49,565 nucleotides of DNA from Actinomycetes bacterium (GCA_021828545.1 JAJZEN010000161.1:1-49565); one strand, 5' to 3'; positions 33,177-43,490 are shown, numbered from the stretch's first letter. Notes: a model not told the origin generated them from the sequence alone. A program made the numbers and translations.

Positions 33177-34352
33177 TTGAATAAGCGCGACAACCCATAC
33201 ACGCCGGGAGCCGGTCGAAAGCCCCGAACCCTGGCTGGCCGCGACCCGGATGTGGAACAGTTCCAGACCCTGGTCGAACGGCTCAATTCGGGTTCGTACG
33301 AACGAAGTCTGATCTACACGGGACTTCGCGGGGTCGGGAAAACGGTACTACTCATGGAACTCGACGTACTGGCCAGTGAGGCGAGTTGGGCCACCACCGA
33401 CGTCCAAGAAGTGGGTTCCCCGGCGGACTTTCGCGTGACGTTCGCCCGAATGGCGATACGGCTTCTCACCAACATGAGTGCGCGTCACCGGGCCCGCGAA
33501 CGGATCGAGCGCGCGTTGGCGGTGACGAAGGCATTCAGCCTTGCGGGTCCGGGAGCGGTGGAGCTCAGAATCGACGGAGAGACGGCCACCGGCGTCGCCG
33601 ATTCCGGCAATTCCGAACACGACTTGACCGACCTCCTCGAAGTTTTGGGCGAGGTTGCCGCGGCGAACAACATGGGGGCACTCTTTCTCATCGACGAGAT
33701 GCAAAACTTCGACGGCGGGTCTCTAGCCGCGATCTGCATCGCCTTTCAGGCAGTCAGTCGACGCTCGCTGCCGGTCGCACTCGTCGGGGCCGGTCTACCC
33801 GATTTACGCGTCCGGCTTCTGACCGCCAAACCCTACGCCGACCGACTCTTCTCGTATCGCGAACTCGGACGCCTCTCGCCAGTCGACGCACGTTCCGCCT
33901 TGGTGGTACCCGCAGCAGTCTTCGGGGTCGACTTCGAGGCTCGAGTGGTCGAACAAGTGATTGCCGAGGCCGCCGGGTATCCTTACTTTCTCCAAGAATA
34001 CGGTCTGGAACTATGGAATTACGCCGAGGAGTCGCCCATCAGTGAGGGTGACCTACGCGCGATTAGGGGCGTCGTTCGTGACAGTCTGGCGAGCAGTTTC
34101 TTCGGGACCCGATTCAATTTGGCGACGGACGCTGAGCAAGGGGTCCTCTCGGCCATGGCCTCCCTCGGGACGGGACCGTATCGGATTGGCGAGGTCGCCA
34201 CGGCCTTTGGCGCGAAGGACCAGAGGGCCATCTCGTCTTACCGCGAGTCGCTCATAGAAAAAGATCTCATCTGGAGCCCACGACGCGGACTCGTCGAATT
34301 CACCGTTCCCCTCTTCGACGACTACTTGCGCGAACATCGCCCGGTGCAGTGA
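33177..34352 (+). CDS. Solitary AAA ATPase (archaeal-type / Orc1-Cdc6-like) with C-terminal winged-helix-like region
   Basis: Walker A TGLRGVGKTVLL; Walker B GALFLIDEMQNF; GEVATAFGAKDQRAISSYRESLIEKDLIW. TTG start at 33177, AT-rich leader with RBS-like AGAAAAGAAG. Confidence 0.8.
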   Translation: MNKRDNPYTPGAGRKPRTLAGRDPDVEQFQTLVERLNSGSYERSLIYTGLRGVGKTVLLMELDVLASEASWATTDVQEVGSPADFRVTFARMAIRLLTNMSARHRARERIERALAVTKAFSLAGPGAVELRIDGETATGVADSGNSEHDLTDLLEVLGEVAAANNMGALFLIDEMQNFDGGSLAAICIAFQAVSRRSLPVALVGAGLPDLRVRLLTAKPYADRLFSYRELGRLSPVDARSALVVPAAVFGVDFEARVVEQVIAEAAGYPYFLQEYGLELWNYAEESPISEGDLRAIRGVVRDSLASSFFGTRFNLATDAEQGVLSAMASLGTGPYRIGEVATAFGAKDQRAISSYRESLIEKDLIWSPRRGLVEFTVPLFDDYLREHRPVQ

Positions 34353-34434
34353 GGTATCACCTCGGTAATTCCTTGTCGAGTCGTGGTTGAAAGCCAGCCA
34401 CGGTTAGTGAATGACCCCACGGCCCCCAATTGCT

Positions 34435-34573
34435 AATCCCCCCGACGCAGATGTCTGCAATGCCTGCGCCGGTTGTCTCGCGATCACGCGAGATTCCTCG
34501 CTCGACGTCACCGAACTCGACGTCCGGGGACTCATTCGCGCACTGGTCGAGGGCAATACGCTTGGCGTGTCGA
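34435..34573 (+). pseudogene. Degenerate, internally deleted dnaX fragment
   Basis: NPPDADVCNACAGCLAITRDSSLDVTELD matches intact DnaX NPLDGDACNVCASCVAITRGSSLDVTELD and continues into VRGLIRALVEGNTLGVS, resembling the distant DnaX segment FEGLFRALIDNDALGAIS. Nucleotides are also near-identical (TCGCGATCACGCGAGaTTCCTCGCTCGACGTCACCGAACTcGACG). Confidence 0.85.
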
Positions 34574-34641
34574 TGAGAGCGAGCGAGCGAGATCACGACC
34601 GCCGGCCCCGGCGTCGCGCTCGCGAGGAATAGTCTGAGCGC

Positions 34642-35538
34642 ATGGCGCGCGAACTCCAGGTCGAGGCACTCACTCGTCGTTACGGAATGTTGACCGCGCT
34701 GGACGATCTCTCCTTCAGCGCGAACGCGGGCGAGGTCATCGGTTTCCTCGGACCCAACGGCGCCGGTAAGACCACCACCATGAGGGTCGTCTTTGGACTG
34801 ACCAGCCTCGAGAGTGGTCTGGTTCGATGGCGCGGGAATCCCGTCGGCGCACCCGAGCGCCGCCGATTCGGGTACATGCCCGAGGAGCGCGGCCTGTATC
34901 CCGGTATGCGTATTGGCGATCAACTCGTGTACATGGGACGACTACACGGCATGAGCCGGTTCGATGCTCATCGAGCCACGAGGAAGTGGCTCGAACGGCT
35001 GGGCCTCGTCGACCGAATGGGCGACAAGGTCGAGGCCCTCTCGCACGGTAATCAGCAGCGCGTGCAACTCGCCGCGGCGGTCATGCACGAACCCGAACTT
35101 CTCTTCCTGGACGAGCCATTGGCGGGCCTCGATCCGACGGGCATTGATGACATCAGCGAGATTCTCATCGAACGTGCGAGGGCCGGCTGCTGCGTCATCT
35201 TCTCCAGTCACCAACTCGACCAGGTCGAGGACCTGTGCGAGTCGGTCATCATCATCGACCACGGCCGACTGGTGGTCGCCGGTCACGTCGATGACTTGGC
35301 GACCAGTGGTGCGCGACGCCTGGTCGTCCGCGTCGAGGCAGACCGGTCGGGTGACTGGGCTCGGGACGTGAAGGGGGTGACCGTGTCCGAAGTCACCGGG
35401 GGCGCGGTCCGACTCATCCTGGACGAGGAGACGGACACCGACGACGTCCTCCAAGCGGCGCGTCGAGCCGGTCGCGTCACAGAATTCGTGATGCGCCGGC
35501 GGCGAATGTCCGAAGTCTTTCGCGAGGCCCTGCAATGA
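34642..35538 (+). CDS. ABC transporter ATP-binding protein (ABC-2/NatA-like)
   Basis: FLGPNGAGKTTTMRVVFGL; LSHGNQQRVQLAAAVMHEPELLFLDEPLAGLDPTG. Confidence 0.95.
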   Translation: MARELQVEALTRRYGMLTALDDLSFSANAGEVIGFLGPNGAGKTTTMRVVFGLTSLESGLVRWRGNPVGAPERRRFGYMPEERGLYPGMRIGDQLVYMGRLHGMSRFDAHRATRKWLERLGLVDRMGDKVEALSHGNQQRVQLAAAVMHEPELLFLDEPLAGLDPTGIDDISEILIERARAGCCVIFSSHQLDQVEDLCESVIIIDHGRLVVAGHVDDLATSGARRLVVRVEADRSGDWARDVKGVTVSEVTGGAVRLILDEETDTDDVLQAARRAGRVTEFVMRRRRMSEVFREALQ

Positions 35539-36842
35539 GGACGGCGCGGTACGTGATCATCGTCGCGGTGATACTCGTCGTCACCGGACTCCGACTCTGG
35601 CGCCGACGTCGTCGGCGTCGAACACCAAAATCGGAACGTCCCATTCGCCTCCCTCGACGCGAATGGGCAACTGGTGACGTCGCTCTCGTCATGGGTCGGG
35701 AGTTACGCGAGAGGATTCGCGGTCGCTTCTACCTCGTCGGCACCGTGATCATCTTGATCGTGGTCGGTGCCGCCATCGTGATCCCCGTGGTGCGCTCGTC
35801 CAAAACGGCGTCCGAGACGGTCGGCGTCGTCGGGACCCTCCCCGCCGCGACCCGAACGTGGCTCGTCGCCGCGGCGCACGACGACGGCGCGACGGCACGA
35901 TTCGTCACGTTCCCAACGAAAGCACGGGCGACGGCCAGTCTGCGAACCGGGCACATCGCCTTCGCCATCGTGCACGGTGGCGAGATCGTGGTGGAGGACT
36001 CCTTCTCCCCCACCGACAACTCGACGATCGCGCAACTGGTGCGCGCGGTCGCGACGCGTCTTGGCGACCAACGCGCCCTGGCCGCCGCCGGCTTGAGCAC
36101 CCAGCAGGCCTCCATTCTGGGCCACGCCCAGCCCCTGACGGTCTACGCGCTACACCACGGCACCACCAAACGCATCTACGCCACCTCACTCATTGGCGTG
36201 ATCCTGATCTTCATCATGCTCTCGCAGTACAACACCTGGTTGCTGGTGGGGGTGATGGAAGAGAAGGCGAGCCGGGTCGTAGAAGTGCTCTTAGCCGCGG
36301 TGCGTCCGGTCAAACTTCTGTCTGGCAAGGTGCTCGGCATCGGACTGGCCGCGATGCTCCAGGCGTCGGTGGTCGTGACCTTCGCCCTGGTACTCTCCCA
36401 GGCGATCGGATCCAACCTCCTGCGTGGCGCCGGACCCCAGGAAATCTTCGTCACGTTGGGGTGGCTCGTTCTCGGCTACTCGCTGTACTGCTGGCTCTAC
36501 GCTGCGGCCGGGTCGATGGCCGAACGCCAGGACCAGGTACAAAGTCTGGCCCTCCCCCTCAGTTTGCCCATGATCGTCGGCTACGTCGTGTCACTCACCG
36601 CGGCGAGTGCCGCCACGCCGAGCCTCGTACTAAGGATCTTCGCCTACGTCCCCTTCACCGCGCCCTTCGCGATGCCGGTACTCGTCGGCTTCGGAGTCGT
36701 CACCTGGTGGCAATTCGCGACCTCCGTCGTCCTAACCTTGGCGTGCACCCTCGCGGTCGCCCGTGTCGCTACCGGTATCTATCGCCGCGCCATCCTGCGC
36801 ACGGGTTCGCGCGTGCGACTACGTGACGTGAACACATCCTGA
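35535..36842 (+). CDS. ABC-2 type transporter permease (NatB-like)
   Basis: 435 aa, TM segments; VMGRELRERIRGRFYLVGTVI; VMEEKASRVVEVLLAAVRPVKLLSGKVLGIG; overlaps the ATPase gene (ATGA). Confidence 0.92.
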   Translation: MRTARYVIIVAVILVVTGLRLWRRRRRRRTPKSERPIRLPRREWATGDVALVMGRELRERIRGRFYLVGTVIILIVVGAAIVIPVVRSSKTASETVGVVGTLPAATRTWLVAAAHDDGATARFVTFPTKARATASLRTGHIAFAIVHGGEIVVEDSFSPTDNSTIAQLVRAVATRLGDQRALAAAGLSTQQASILGHAQPLTVYALHHGTTKRIYATSLIGVILIFIMLSQYNTWLLVGVMEEKASRVVEVLLAAVRPVKLLSGKVLGIGLAAMLQASVVVTFALVLSQAIGSNLLRGAGPQEIFVTLGWLVLGYSLYCWLYAAAGSMAERQDQVQSLALPLSLPMIVGYVVSLTAASAATPSLVLRIFAYVPFTAPFAMPVLVGFGVVTWWQFATSVVLTLACTLAVARVATGIYRRAILRTGSRVRLRDVNTS

Positions 36843-36909
36843 CCGCACCATTCGTGACGGCGATTCTCCCCTGCCCCTTCGACATCAGGGGCCTGCTCAC
36901 CGCCCGACG

Positions 36910-37839
36910 TCACGGGGTCACTAGGTCCGACGGAGCTCGAGGTCGTGGACCTACGCCGCCCCTCGAACCCTCAAGTACCGCATCCACTTCGGCACCCATC
37001 AAAATTGCGAGTCCCGAGAGGTACAGCCAGAAGATGAGGATGGCCACCCCGGCGAACGCGCCGTAGGTCGCGCCAAAGGAACCGAAGACCGAAGTGTACA
37101 GAGAGAAACCCAGTGACACCAGGGCCCAGACCGCGGTGGCGCACACCGTGCCGGCGGTGGACCAACGCCAACGGGGACGCGAATGGTTCGGCGCGAAATA
37201 GTAGAGCGTCGAGAGCAGAAGGTTCACCAGCGCCAGCGCCATCACCCAGCGCGCCGTGTCCCACGCCGCCGAGAAGGCGATCCCGTGCAACGGAACCACG
37301 TGTTGCACGAGTCGCCCGAGTGAGGATCCGAAGACCGCCAGAGCCGACGCCGCTCCGCCGAGGACGATCGCACTGGCCAGTAGAGGCAGGGCGACGAGGC
37401 GCTTGGTCACGAAGGACCGGTCGGTCGGCAAGCCAAAAGCGATATCGAGCCCCTCCTCCACGACCACCATCCCCGACGTCGAGCTCCACAGGGCAACCAC
37501 GCTCGCGAGTACCGTTGTCGTCACGCTGGCGCCCGTGTGGAGTTCGGCGTGGGTGATGGATCGATTGAGGACCGCGGCCGCGCCCGACGGCAGGGCAGTC
37601 GTGACTCCGTGAATGAGATTCGTCGTCAGCCGATGAGGAATCGTGACCAGTGACGCGATACCCAGCAGCGCGATGATGAGCGGAAATATCGAGAGGAACC
37701 AACGGTAGGCGAATGCCCCGGCCGCCACGTTGACCCGGTGGCGTTTCATATGAACGTACGACAACTTCAGAATGACCACCCAGCGTGAGAGTTCTCGTTT
37801 CGTCAACGGTCCCACCTGCGCCGCGCCTCCCTCACCCAT
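36910..37839 (-). CDS. YihY/BrkB-family membrane protein
   Basis: VNVAAGAFAYRWFLSIFPLIIALLGIASL; YYFAPNHSRPRWRWSTAGTVCATAVWAL; exact start uncertain. Confidence 0.88.
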   Translation of the reverse strand: MGEGGAAQVGPLTKRELSRWVVILKLSYVHMKRHRVNVAAGAFAYRWFLSIFPLIIALLGIASLVTIPHRLTTNLIHGVTTALPSGAAAVLNRSITHAELHTGASVTTTVLASVVALWSSTSGMVVVEEGLDIAFGLPTDRSFVTKRLVALPLLASAIVLGGAASALAVFGSSLGRLVQHVVPLHGIAFSAAWDTARWVMALALVNLLLSTLYYFAPNHSRPRWRWSTAGTVCATAVWALVSLGFSLYTSVFGSFGATYGAFAGVAILIFWLYLSGLAILMGAEVDAVLEGSRGGVGPRPRAPSDLVTP

Positions 37840-37992
37840 GTTCGCGGCCCCGTCGGACGGTGAGGGTCCTCAAAGGTACGTCACTCATCGTCGACGCTCC
37901 GTCGAGCCGCGGGTCGGCGTCGCGACCGATGGCGGCGAACGACATCGTCACCGCGGCGCACCGTGTGGGGGACGACGAGCCACGGCTCGAGG

Positions 37993-38406
37993 TCACTGGC
38001 GCACGAGCTCCACCACGGGAATGACCCGGGACGTTTTGGCTTGATACTCGGCGAACCCGGGATAGAGGTTGGCCTGAGTCGAGTACACCCGATCCCGTTC
38101 GGCACCCGAGAGTGGCGCGGACGACGCACTGAAGGTTTCGCTCCCCATTTCGACGACCACTCCCGGATTCGCCACGAGATTGCGGTACCAGTCAGGATCT
38201 GAGTCCGCACCCGCCTTCGAGGCAAAGACGAAGATGCGACCCGACTCCTCTAGGTACATCATGGGGTTAACCCTTTCGAGTCCGGATTTTGCCCCGACCG
38301 TGTGCAACAACAGGACCGGCGCTCCCTCAAATTGTCCACCCACCTTTCCCTCGTTCAACCGAAATTCTTCAATAATCCGGGCATTCCAGTCATTCATCTC
38401 ACTCAT
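37993..38406 (-). CDS. Deazaflavin (F420)-dependent nitroreductase-family protein
   Basis: NEGKVGGQFEGAPVLLLHTVGAKSGLERVNPMMYLEESGRIFVFASKAGADSDPDWYRNLVANP, Ddn-like signature. Confidence 0.9.
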   Translation of the reverse strand: MSEMNDWNARIIEEFRLNEGKVGGQFEGAPVLLLHTVGAKSGLERVNPMMYLEESGRIFVFASKAGADSDPDWYRNLVANPGVVVEMGSETFSASSAPLSGAERDRVYSTQANLYPGFAEYQAKTSRVIPVVELVRQ

Positions 38407-38819
38407 TTGCTCGACTCCTTCGGTCTCGGCGCTGGCCACATAGCTGATTCGAAGGGCGCAGTGCACCCGTTCGTGATGCGATGATACTTACCTCGTGTGC
38501 CCCACCGGTTCGCCGCGACCGTCGGACCTCGGGCACTCGACGCAATAGGCTCGCCACACAACGCCTCCGACGAGGGGGGACCGAGTACCGCTGGGTGACT
38601 GCAAACCCTCGTGACGGCGCCCAGGCGCGACCCGCGGGGCGACCGCCTCGTTCCCCTCGCGCTGCGCCGACAACCACTCTAGGTTCGTGGTGAGGCGAAT
38701 AACGCCGAACCCGTACTTCGAGCGAGTTCGCGCATCTTGGGTTGCGAATGAACTCCACGACCCGGACGTTCGGCACCCGGTGGGTTCGACACTGGCGATG
38801 GGACGCTCATAATGGTCCC

Positions 38820-39599
38820 ATGGACAATGATCGCTGGATTCAGAATTGGCTGTGCGACATGGACGGCGTTCTCATCAACGACGATGCGATGATCGTCGGT
38901 GCCGCACACTTTCTCATTCGGTTACGCGAGACCGGGAGGAGTTTCATGATTCTGACCAACAACTCACTGTTCACGCCGGGTCAGATTCGCACGCGATTAC
39001 TCTCGATGGGGATCGACGTCGAGGAGAGCCAAATTTGGACGTCAGCGAGTGCGACCGCTCAGTTCGTCCAATCGCAACGACCCTTCGGCACGGCCTTCGT
39101 CATCGGTGAGGAGAGCATCCACCAGGCGCTGTCGCACGTGGGCTACCTGGAAGATTCCCGTCGTCCCGATTACGTCGTGCTCGGCGAGACGTGGGACTAC
39201 TCGTTCGACGACTTCACCACGGCGATCCGACTGATCGACGCCGGAAGTTTCTTCGTCGCGACGAATCCCGAACCCACCGGTCCCACCCCCGATGGTGCGC
39301 TCCCGGGTTGCGGCGCGATGGCGGCATTAGTGCAACGCGCGACGGGCGTATCCCCGTACGTCGTGGGAAAACCCAATTCCCGGATGTTGCGTGAGGCCAT
39401 GGTCAACATGGGCGCGGCATCGCACTCCACGATCATGATTGGCGATCGAATGGAGACCGACGTTCTCGCCGGCGTCGACGCTGGTCTCGAGACGATTCTG
39501 GTGCTTAGCGGGGCCAACGAAGCGCGTGACGCCACGCGTTATCCCTACCGTCCCACGCGAGTTCTGAATTCGATCGCCGATCTGATACCCGAGATCTAG
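38820..39599 (+). CDS. HAD-IIA family hydrolase (NagD-like)
   Basis: WLCDMDGVLINDD, FMILTNNSLFTPGQI, VGKPNSRMLREAM, MIGDRMETDVLAGVDAGL. Confidence 0.92.
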   Translation: MDNDRWIQNWLCDMDGVLINDDAMIVGAAHFLIRLRETGRSFMILTNNSLFTPGQIRTRLLSMGIDVEESQIWTSASATAQFVQSQRPFGTAFVIGEESIHQALSHVGYLEDSRRPDYVVLGETWDYSFDDFTTAIRLIDAGSFFVATNPEPTGPTPDGALPGCGAMAALVQRATGVSPYVVGKPNSRMLREAMVNMGAASHSTIMIGDRMETDVLAGVDAGLETILVLSGANEARDATRYPYRPTRVLNSIADLIPEI

Positions 39600-39650
39600 T
39601 TGGCCGCCGCGCGCAGCGGTCGCCCGCACCCCGGGTTCCGGCGACGTCGT

Positions 39651-41117
39651 CTACAGCGGATCGGAATCGATGAGCGGCGGTGGTGGACTTCCCTGTTGGA
39701 GAGCGGCGAGGAACGATCTCGCCCAATCCGACACGTCGTGGCGCAAAACCTTGCGACGCATTCGCCCCATGCGAGCCTTCGCCTCTTTTGGGCCGGCCTT
39801 AAGGGCGAGCCCAATCGCCTCCTTGATCCCGTCGAGGTCGTGAGGATTCACCATGAAGGCACCGCGCAACTCCGCGGCCGCTCCCGCAAACTCACTCAAC
39901 ACCAAACGTCCCGTCAGGTCCGTGCGACACACGACGTATTCCTTGGCGACGAGGTTCATTCCGTCCCGAAACGGCGTCACCAACATAATGTCCGCCGCGA
40001 GGTACAGCGCCATGAGTTCGTCGAAATGAAGGTTCTGGTGCAAATAGTGGATCACGGGACTGCCCACGAGACTGTGATCCCCGTTCATCTCGCTCACCGC
40101 CTGCTCCAGGTTGTGCCGCTCGAGGTCGTAATGCGCGTCCGACTCACGGCTCGGTACGGCGACTTGCACGAGTACGTGCGTGCCCCCCACGAGTTGACCG
40201 TCGGCGTACATCTCGGTCATCGCCATCAACCGTTGCTGAATGCCTTTGGTGTAATCGAGTCGATCGACGCCGAGGAGGAGGACCTCAGGATTGCCGAGGT
40301 CACGACGAATCTCCCTCGCGCGTTCGCGAATCTTTACGTCACCGGCGAGGGCCACGATTTGTGCGGTGTCCACGGTGATCGGGAACGCCCCGACGCGAAT
40401 CACCCGACCATCGAAGTTCAGTATCGAATCGGTGCCCGCCGCGCCCAACAGACGGCGCGCGATGCGCGAGAAATTCGAGGCCGCGTGGGGCACTTGAAAG
40501 CCAATGAGATCCGCCCCCAGTAGGCCCGAGATGATCTCGCGACGCCACGGCAACTGCATGAAGAGTTCGCTGGGCGGGAAGGGTATGTGCAAGAAGAACC
40601 CGATACGGACGTCGGGGCGAAGTTTGCGTAGCATGTCCGGCACGAGTTGGAGTTGGTAATCATGGATCCATACCGTGCCACCCGGGGCCACCGCGGCCGC
40701 AGCCGCGGCCGCGTACCTTCGGTTGATTTCCTTGTACGTGTGCCACCACTTGCGATGAAACGTCGGGGCCCGAATCGCGTCGTGGTAGAGCGGCCATAAC
40801 GTGGCGTTCGAGAAACCCAAGTAGAAGTCGTCGTACTCCTCCTTGCTGATGTCGATCGCCTTGAGTCGTATTCCCTCGTACACCGCCGGTGCGTCGACGT
40901 GCTCCGAAACGCCCAACCAGCCGATCCAGAGTCCATTGCGACTCTGGAGGACCGGCGTCAGCGCCGAGACGAGACCACCGGGACTCGGTCGCCACTCCTC
41001 GTTCCCCTGCGACGACGACAGCTGGACGGGTAGTCGATTGGCGACGACGACGAATTGCGCCAGCGTGACGTCACTCGACGACGACGTGGGTTCTAGAGTG
41101 TCTCTGGTCATTTGCAC
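39651..41117 (-). CDS. otsA: Trehalose-6-phosphate synthase (GT20)
   Basis: [74 protein letters not shown]. Confidence 0.95.
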   Translation of the reverse strand: MQMTRDTLEPTSSSSDVTLAQFVVVANRLPVQLSSSQGNEEWRPSPGGLVSALTPVLQSRNGLWIGWLGVSEHVDAPAVYEGIRLKAIDISKEEYDDFYLGFSNATLWPLYHDAIRAPTFHRKWWHTYKEINRRYAAAAAAAVAPGGTVWIHDYQLQLVPDMLRKLRPDVRIGFFLHIPFPPSELFMQLPWRREIISGLLGADLIGFQVPHAASNFSRIARRLLGAAGTDSILNFDGRVIRVGAFPITVDTAQIVALAGDVKIRERAREIRRDLGNPEVLLLGVDRLDYTKGIQQRLMAMTEMYADGQLVGGTHVLVQVAVPSRESDAHYDLERHNLEQAVSEMNGDHSLVGSPVIHYLHQNLHFDELMALYLAADIMLVTPFRDGMNLVAKEYVVCRTDLTGRLVLSEFAGAAAELRGAFMVNPHDLDGIKEAIGLALKAGPKEAKARMGRMRRKVLRHDVSDWARSFLAALQQGSPPPPLIDSDPL

Positions 41118-41286
41118 TCTGTGTCACACCTTCTCGCTCGAGGGACCGACCACGCCAGCGTTTCCCTTTCTTTCCTAGGTCCCCAGTCGACGCTCCTCCG
41201 CGTGTCACGTTGGTTCCCGACTTCTCGCGCACGCGATGGCTCCGGCGTGAGCGCCGCGAGCCGCGCGCCGCGATCGTGAGCGCGCA

Positions 41287-43380
41287 TCACGACACCGACC
41301 CCGGCCGGTCGTTCGCCCCGACGGCACTCCACCAGCTCGGCGACCCGGCCGGACCGATGAGTTTGCCGTTCAATCGCTGCTCGGCGTCGATGACGTTTAA
41401 GAGCGCATTGATCAGCGCGAGGTGAGTAAGCGCCTGGGGAAAATTTCCCAGGTGTCGTGCCGTCGTCGGATCGATCTCTTCGCCGTAGAGACCCAGCGCG
41501 CTCGCGGCGCCCACCAACTTCTCGCACTGCACCCGCGCGCGCTCGAGTTCTCCAATCTCCACCAACGCCGAGACCAGCCAGAACGAACACGCCGTGAAAC
41601 TCCCCTCTGGTTGTCCCTCGAGCCCGTCGTCGGTCGACTCGGGACGGTAGCGGTAGACGAACGCCCCGTCGCTCAAGTTGTCGGCGATCGCCATCACCGT
41701 GGCGCGGATTCGCTCGTCGTCGGAGGGCAAGAAACCCATGTTCGTCATCAAGAGGAGGGAGGCGTCCAAGTCATCCGAACCGTACGACTGCGTGAAATAC
41801 CCGCCCTCGCCAACGGCCTTGTCACAGATGTCCGCGTGGATCTCCTGGGCCGCGGCCCACCAGAGATCAGCGCGGCTCTTCTCGCCCCGCAGGGCCGCGA
41901 GCCGCGCGCCGCGATCGGCGGCGACCCAGCACATCAACTTGGAGAAAGTGAAGTGCTTCGGCTCGCCGCGGATCTCCCAGATACCGCGGTCGACGTCACT
42001 CCAACACTTGATTGCCGTCTCCACCGCTTGGATCACGATACGCCACGACCGTTCGCTGAGTGAGTCGCGCGATCGGGTGTGCTCAAAGACGCAGTCGACA
42101 ATGGCCCCGAGAATGTCGAACTGCGTCTGGTTGTAGGCCGCGTTGCCGTCGCGCACCGGGCGACTCCCCACGTGTCCCGTGAGGTGATCGAGCTCGGATT
42201 CGGGGACGGCGAGCGCCCCGTCGACCGGATAGAGAACCTGGAGGTTTCCCCTCATTGCCACCCCACCGCCCGCGGTACCAGGCTTGGGTTCGAGGACGTC
42301 GCCCAGGAAGGCGAGGAAGTCGTCGGCCTCCGTGTCAAAACCCAGGGAGTGAAGGGAACGTAACGTGAACGCCGCATCTCGGATCCAGGTGTAGCGGTAG
42401 TCCCAGTTACGCTGTCCGCCGGGCTGCTCGGGGAGCGACGTCGTCGGGGCGGCCAACATCGCTCCCGTGGGGGCGTAGGTCAAACCCTTCAAGGTGAGAG
42501 CGCTGCGTTGGAGCAACTCGCGCCACGGGTGATCGGGGAATCTCCCTCCGTCGATCCAGTCTCGCCAAAATCGGCTCGTTTCGGCTCGACAGGAGTCCAC
42601 TTGCGCTCGCGTCGTCGGGGGCTCGACGTCACCCCAACTCATCACGACGAACGACGATTCACCCTCCGTCAAACGGTGTCGCGCGCGCACCGCGCGTCCC
42701 TCGATGCCAAAGCGCATATCACCGGTGAGCGTCAGACGGGTGAAGTCCGGATTGTTCGTCGCGACCTGGTCGTACGCACTACCCGTGTAGTCCCAGTGCG
42801 CGTCGACACGCCCGTAGTCAAACGAAGGTTCACAGTTCAACAGAACGTCGACGGTACCGTGCAAGCACGTGGCGGAACGTACCAGTAAGTGTCGAGCGTC
42901 GAAATCACCGGGCGTACGACGATGCGAATCTGACCGATCCCCGTGACGGTACCACGGCCCGATCGCCATGTAATCATTGACGATTAACCAACCGCTGCGA
43001 GTCTGCCAGGTCGTCGCAAGAACCATTGTGCCCGGCACGTATTGGCGGTGAGCCGGGACAGCGCTGTCGGCCGGCGCGAGGCGGAACGACCCAGCCGCAC
43101 GGTCCAAAATGGTGCCGAAGATACTCGGATCGTGTGGGCGAGGTAGACACAACCACTCGATCGACCCCGTCGGAGCGACGAGACAACTGTTCTCACAGTC
43201 CGAGAGGAACGCATAGTCGGCGATGGGTGGAAAAATCGTCGCCAGGGCCTCCTGGTTGGGGGGTCCGAAGAGTCGCGTGTCCTCACGGGGCGACGGCAGA
43301 TAGGGCAAGGATCTCAACGCCGTGAGGCGACTCGACTGGTGCGGATCCGAGTTCGGAGTGTGACTGGTTTCTGGTCTCAC
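41287..43380 (-). CDS. Glycoside hydrolase family 15 (trehalase/glucoamylase-like)
   Basis: IADYAFLSDCENSCLVAPTGSIEWLCLPRPHDPSIFG; NWDYRYTWIRDAAFTLRSL; GTG 43380 preceded by AAAGGTGG. Confidence 0.93.
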   Translation of the reverse strand: MRPETSHTPNSDPHQSSRLTALRSLPYLPSPREDTRLFGPPNQEALATIFPPIADYAFLSDCENSCLVAPTGSIEWLCLPRPHDPSIFGTILDRAAGSFRLAPADSAVPAHRQYVPGTMVLATTWQTRSGWLIVNDYMAIGPWYRHGDRSDSHRRTPGDFDARHLLVRSATCLHGTVDVLLNCEPSFDYGRVDAHWDYTGSAYDQVATNNPDFTRLTLTGDMRFGIEGRAVRARHRLTEGESSFVVMSWGDVEPPTTRAQVDSCRAETSRFWRDWIDGGRFPDHPWRELLQRSALTLKGLTYAPTGAMLAAPTTSLPEQPGGQRNWDYRYTWIRDAAFTLRSLHSLGFDTEADDFLAFLGDVLEPKPGTAGGGVAMRGNLQVLYPVDGALAVPESELDHLTGHVGSRPVRDGNAAYNQTQFDILGAIVDCVFEHTRSRDSLSERSWRIVIQAVETAIKCWSDVDRGIWEIRGEPKHFTFSKLMCWVAADRGARLAALRGEKSRADLWWAAAQEIHADICDKAVGEGGYFTQSYGSDDLDASLLLMTNMGFLPSDDERIRATVMAIADNLSDGAFVYRYRPESTDDGLEGQPEGSFTACSFWLVSALVEIGELERARVQCEKLVGAASALGLYGEEIDPTTARHLGNFPQALTHLALINALLNVIDAEQRLNGKLIGPAGSPSWWSAVGANDRPGSVS

Positions 43381-43490
43381 GTGGCCACCTTTGGCGATAC
43401 TGACGCGCACCACACGCGCCACGATGCAATCGCGAAGTGTGGTGCCTACTCACGCCACCTTAATCAGAGGGACCCCGGTAGCGTCCAGAC

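Noticed and set aside
34357-34923. 188-aa minus-strand ORF
   Set aside because: Antisense to the ABC ATPase start and the dnaX fragment; no recognisable domain.
39600-40523. 307-aa plus-strand ORF
   Set aside because: Antisense shadow of otsA, whose motifs are unambiguous.
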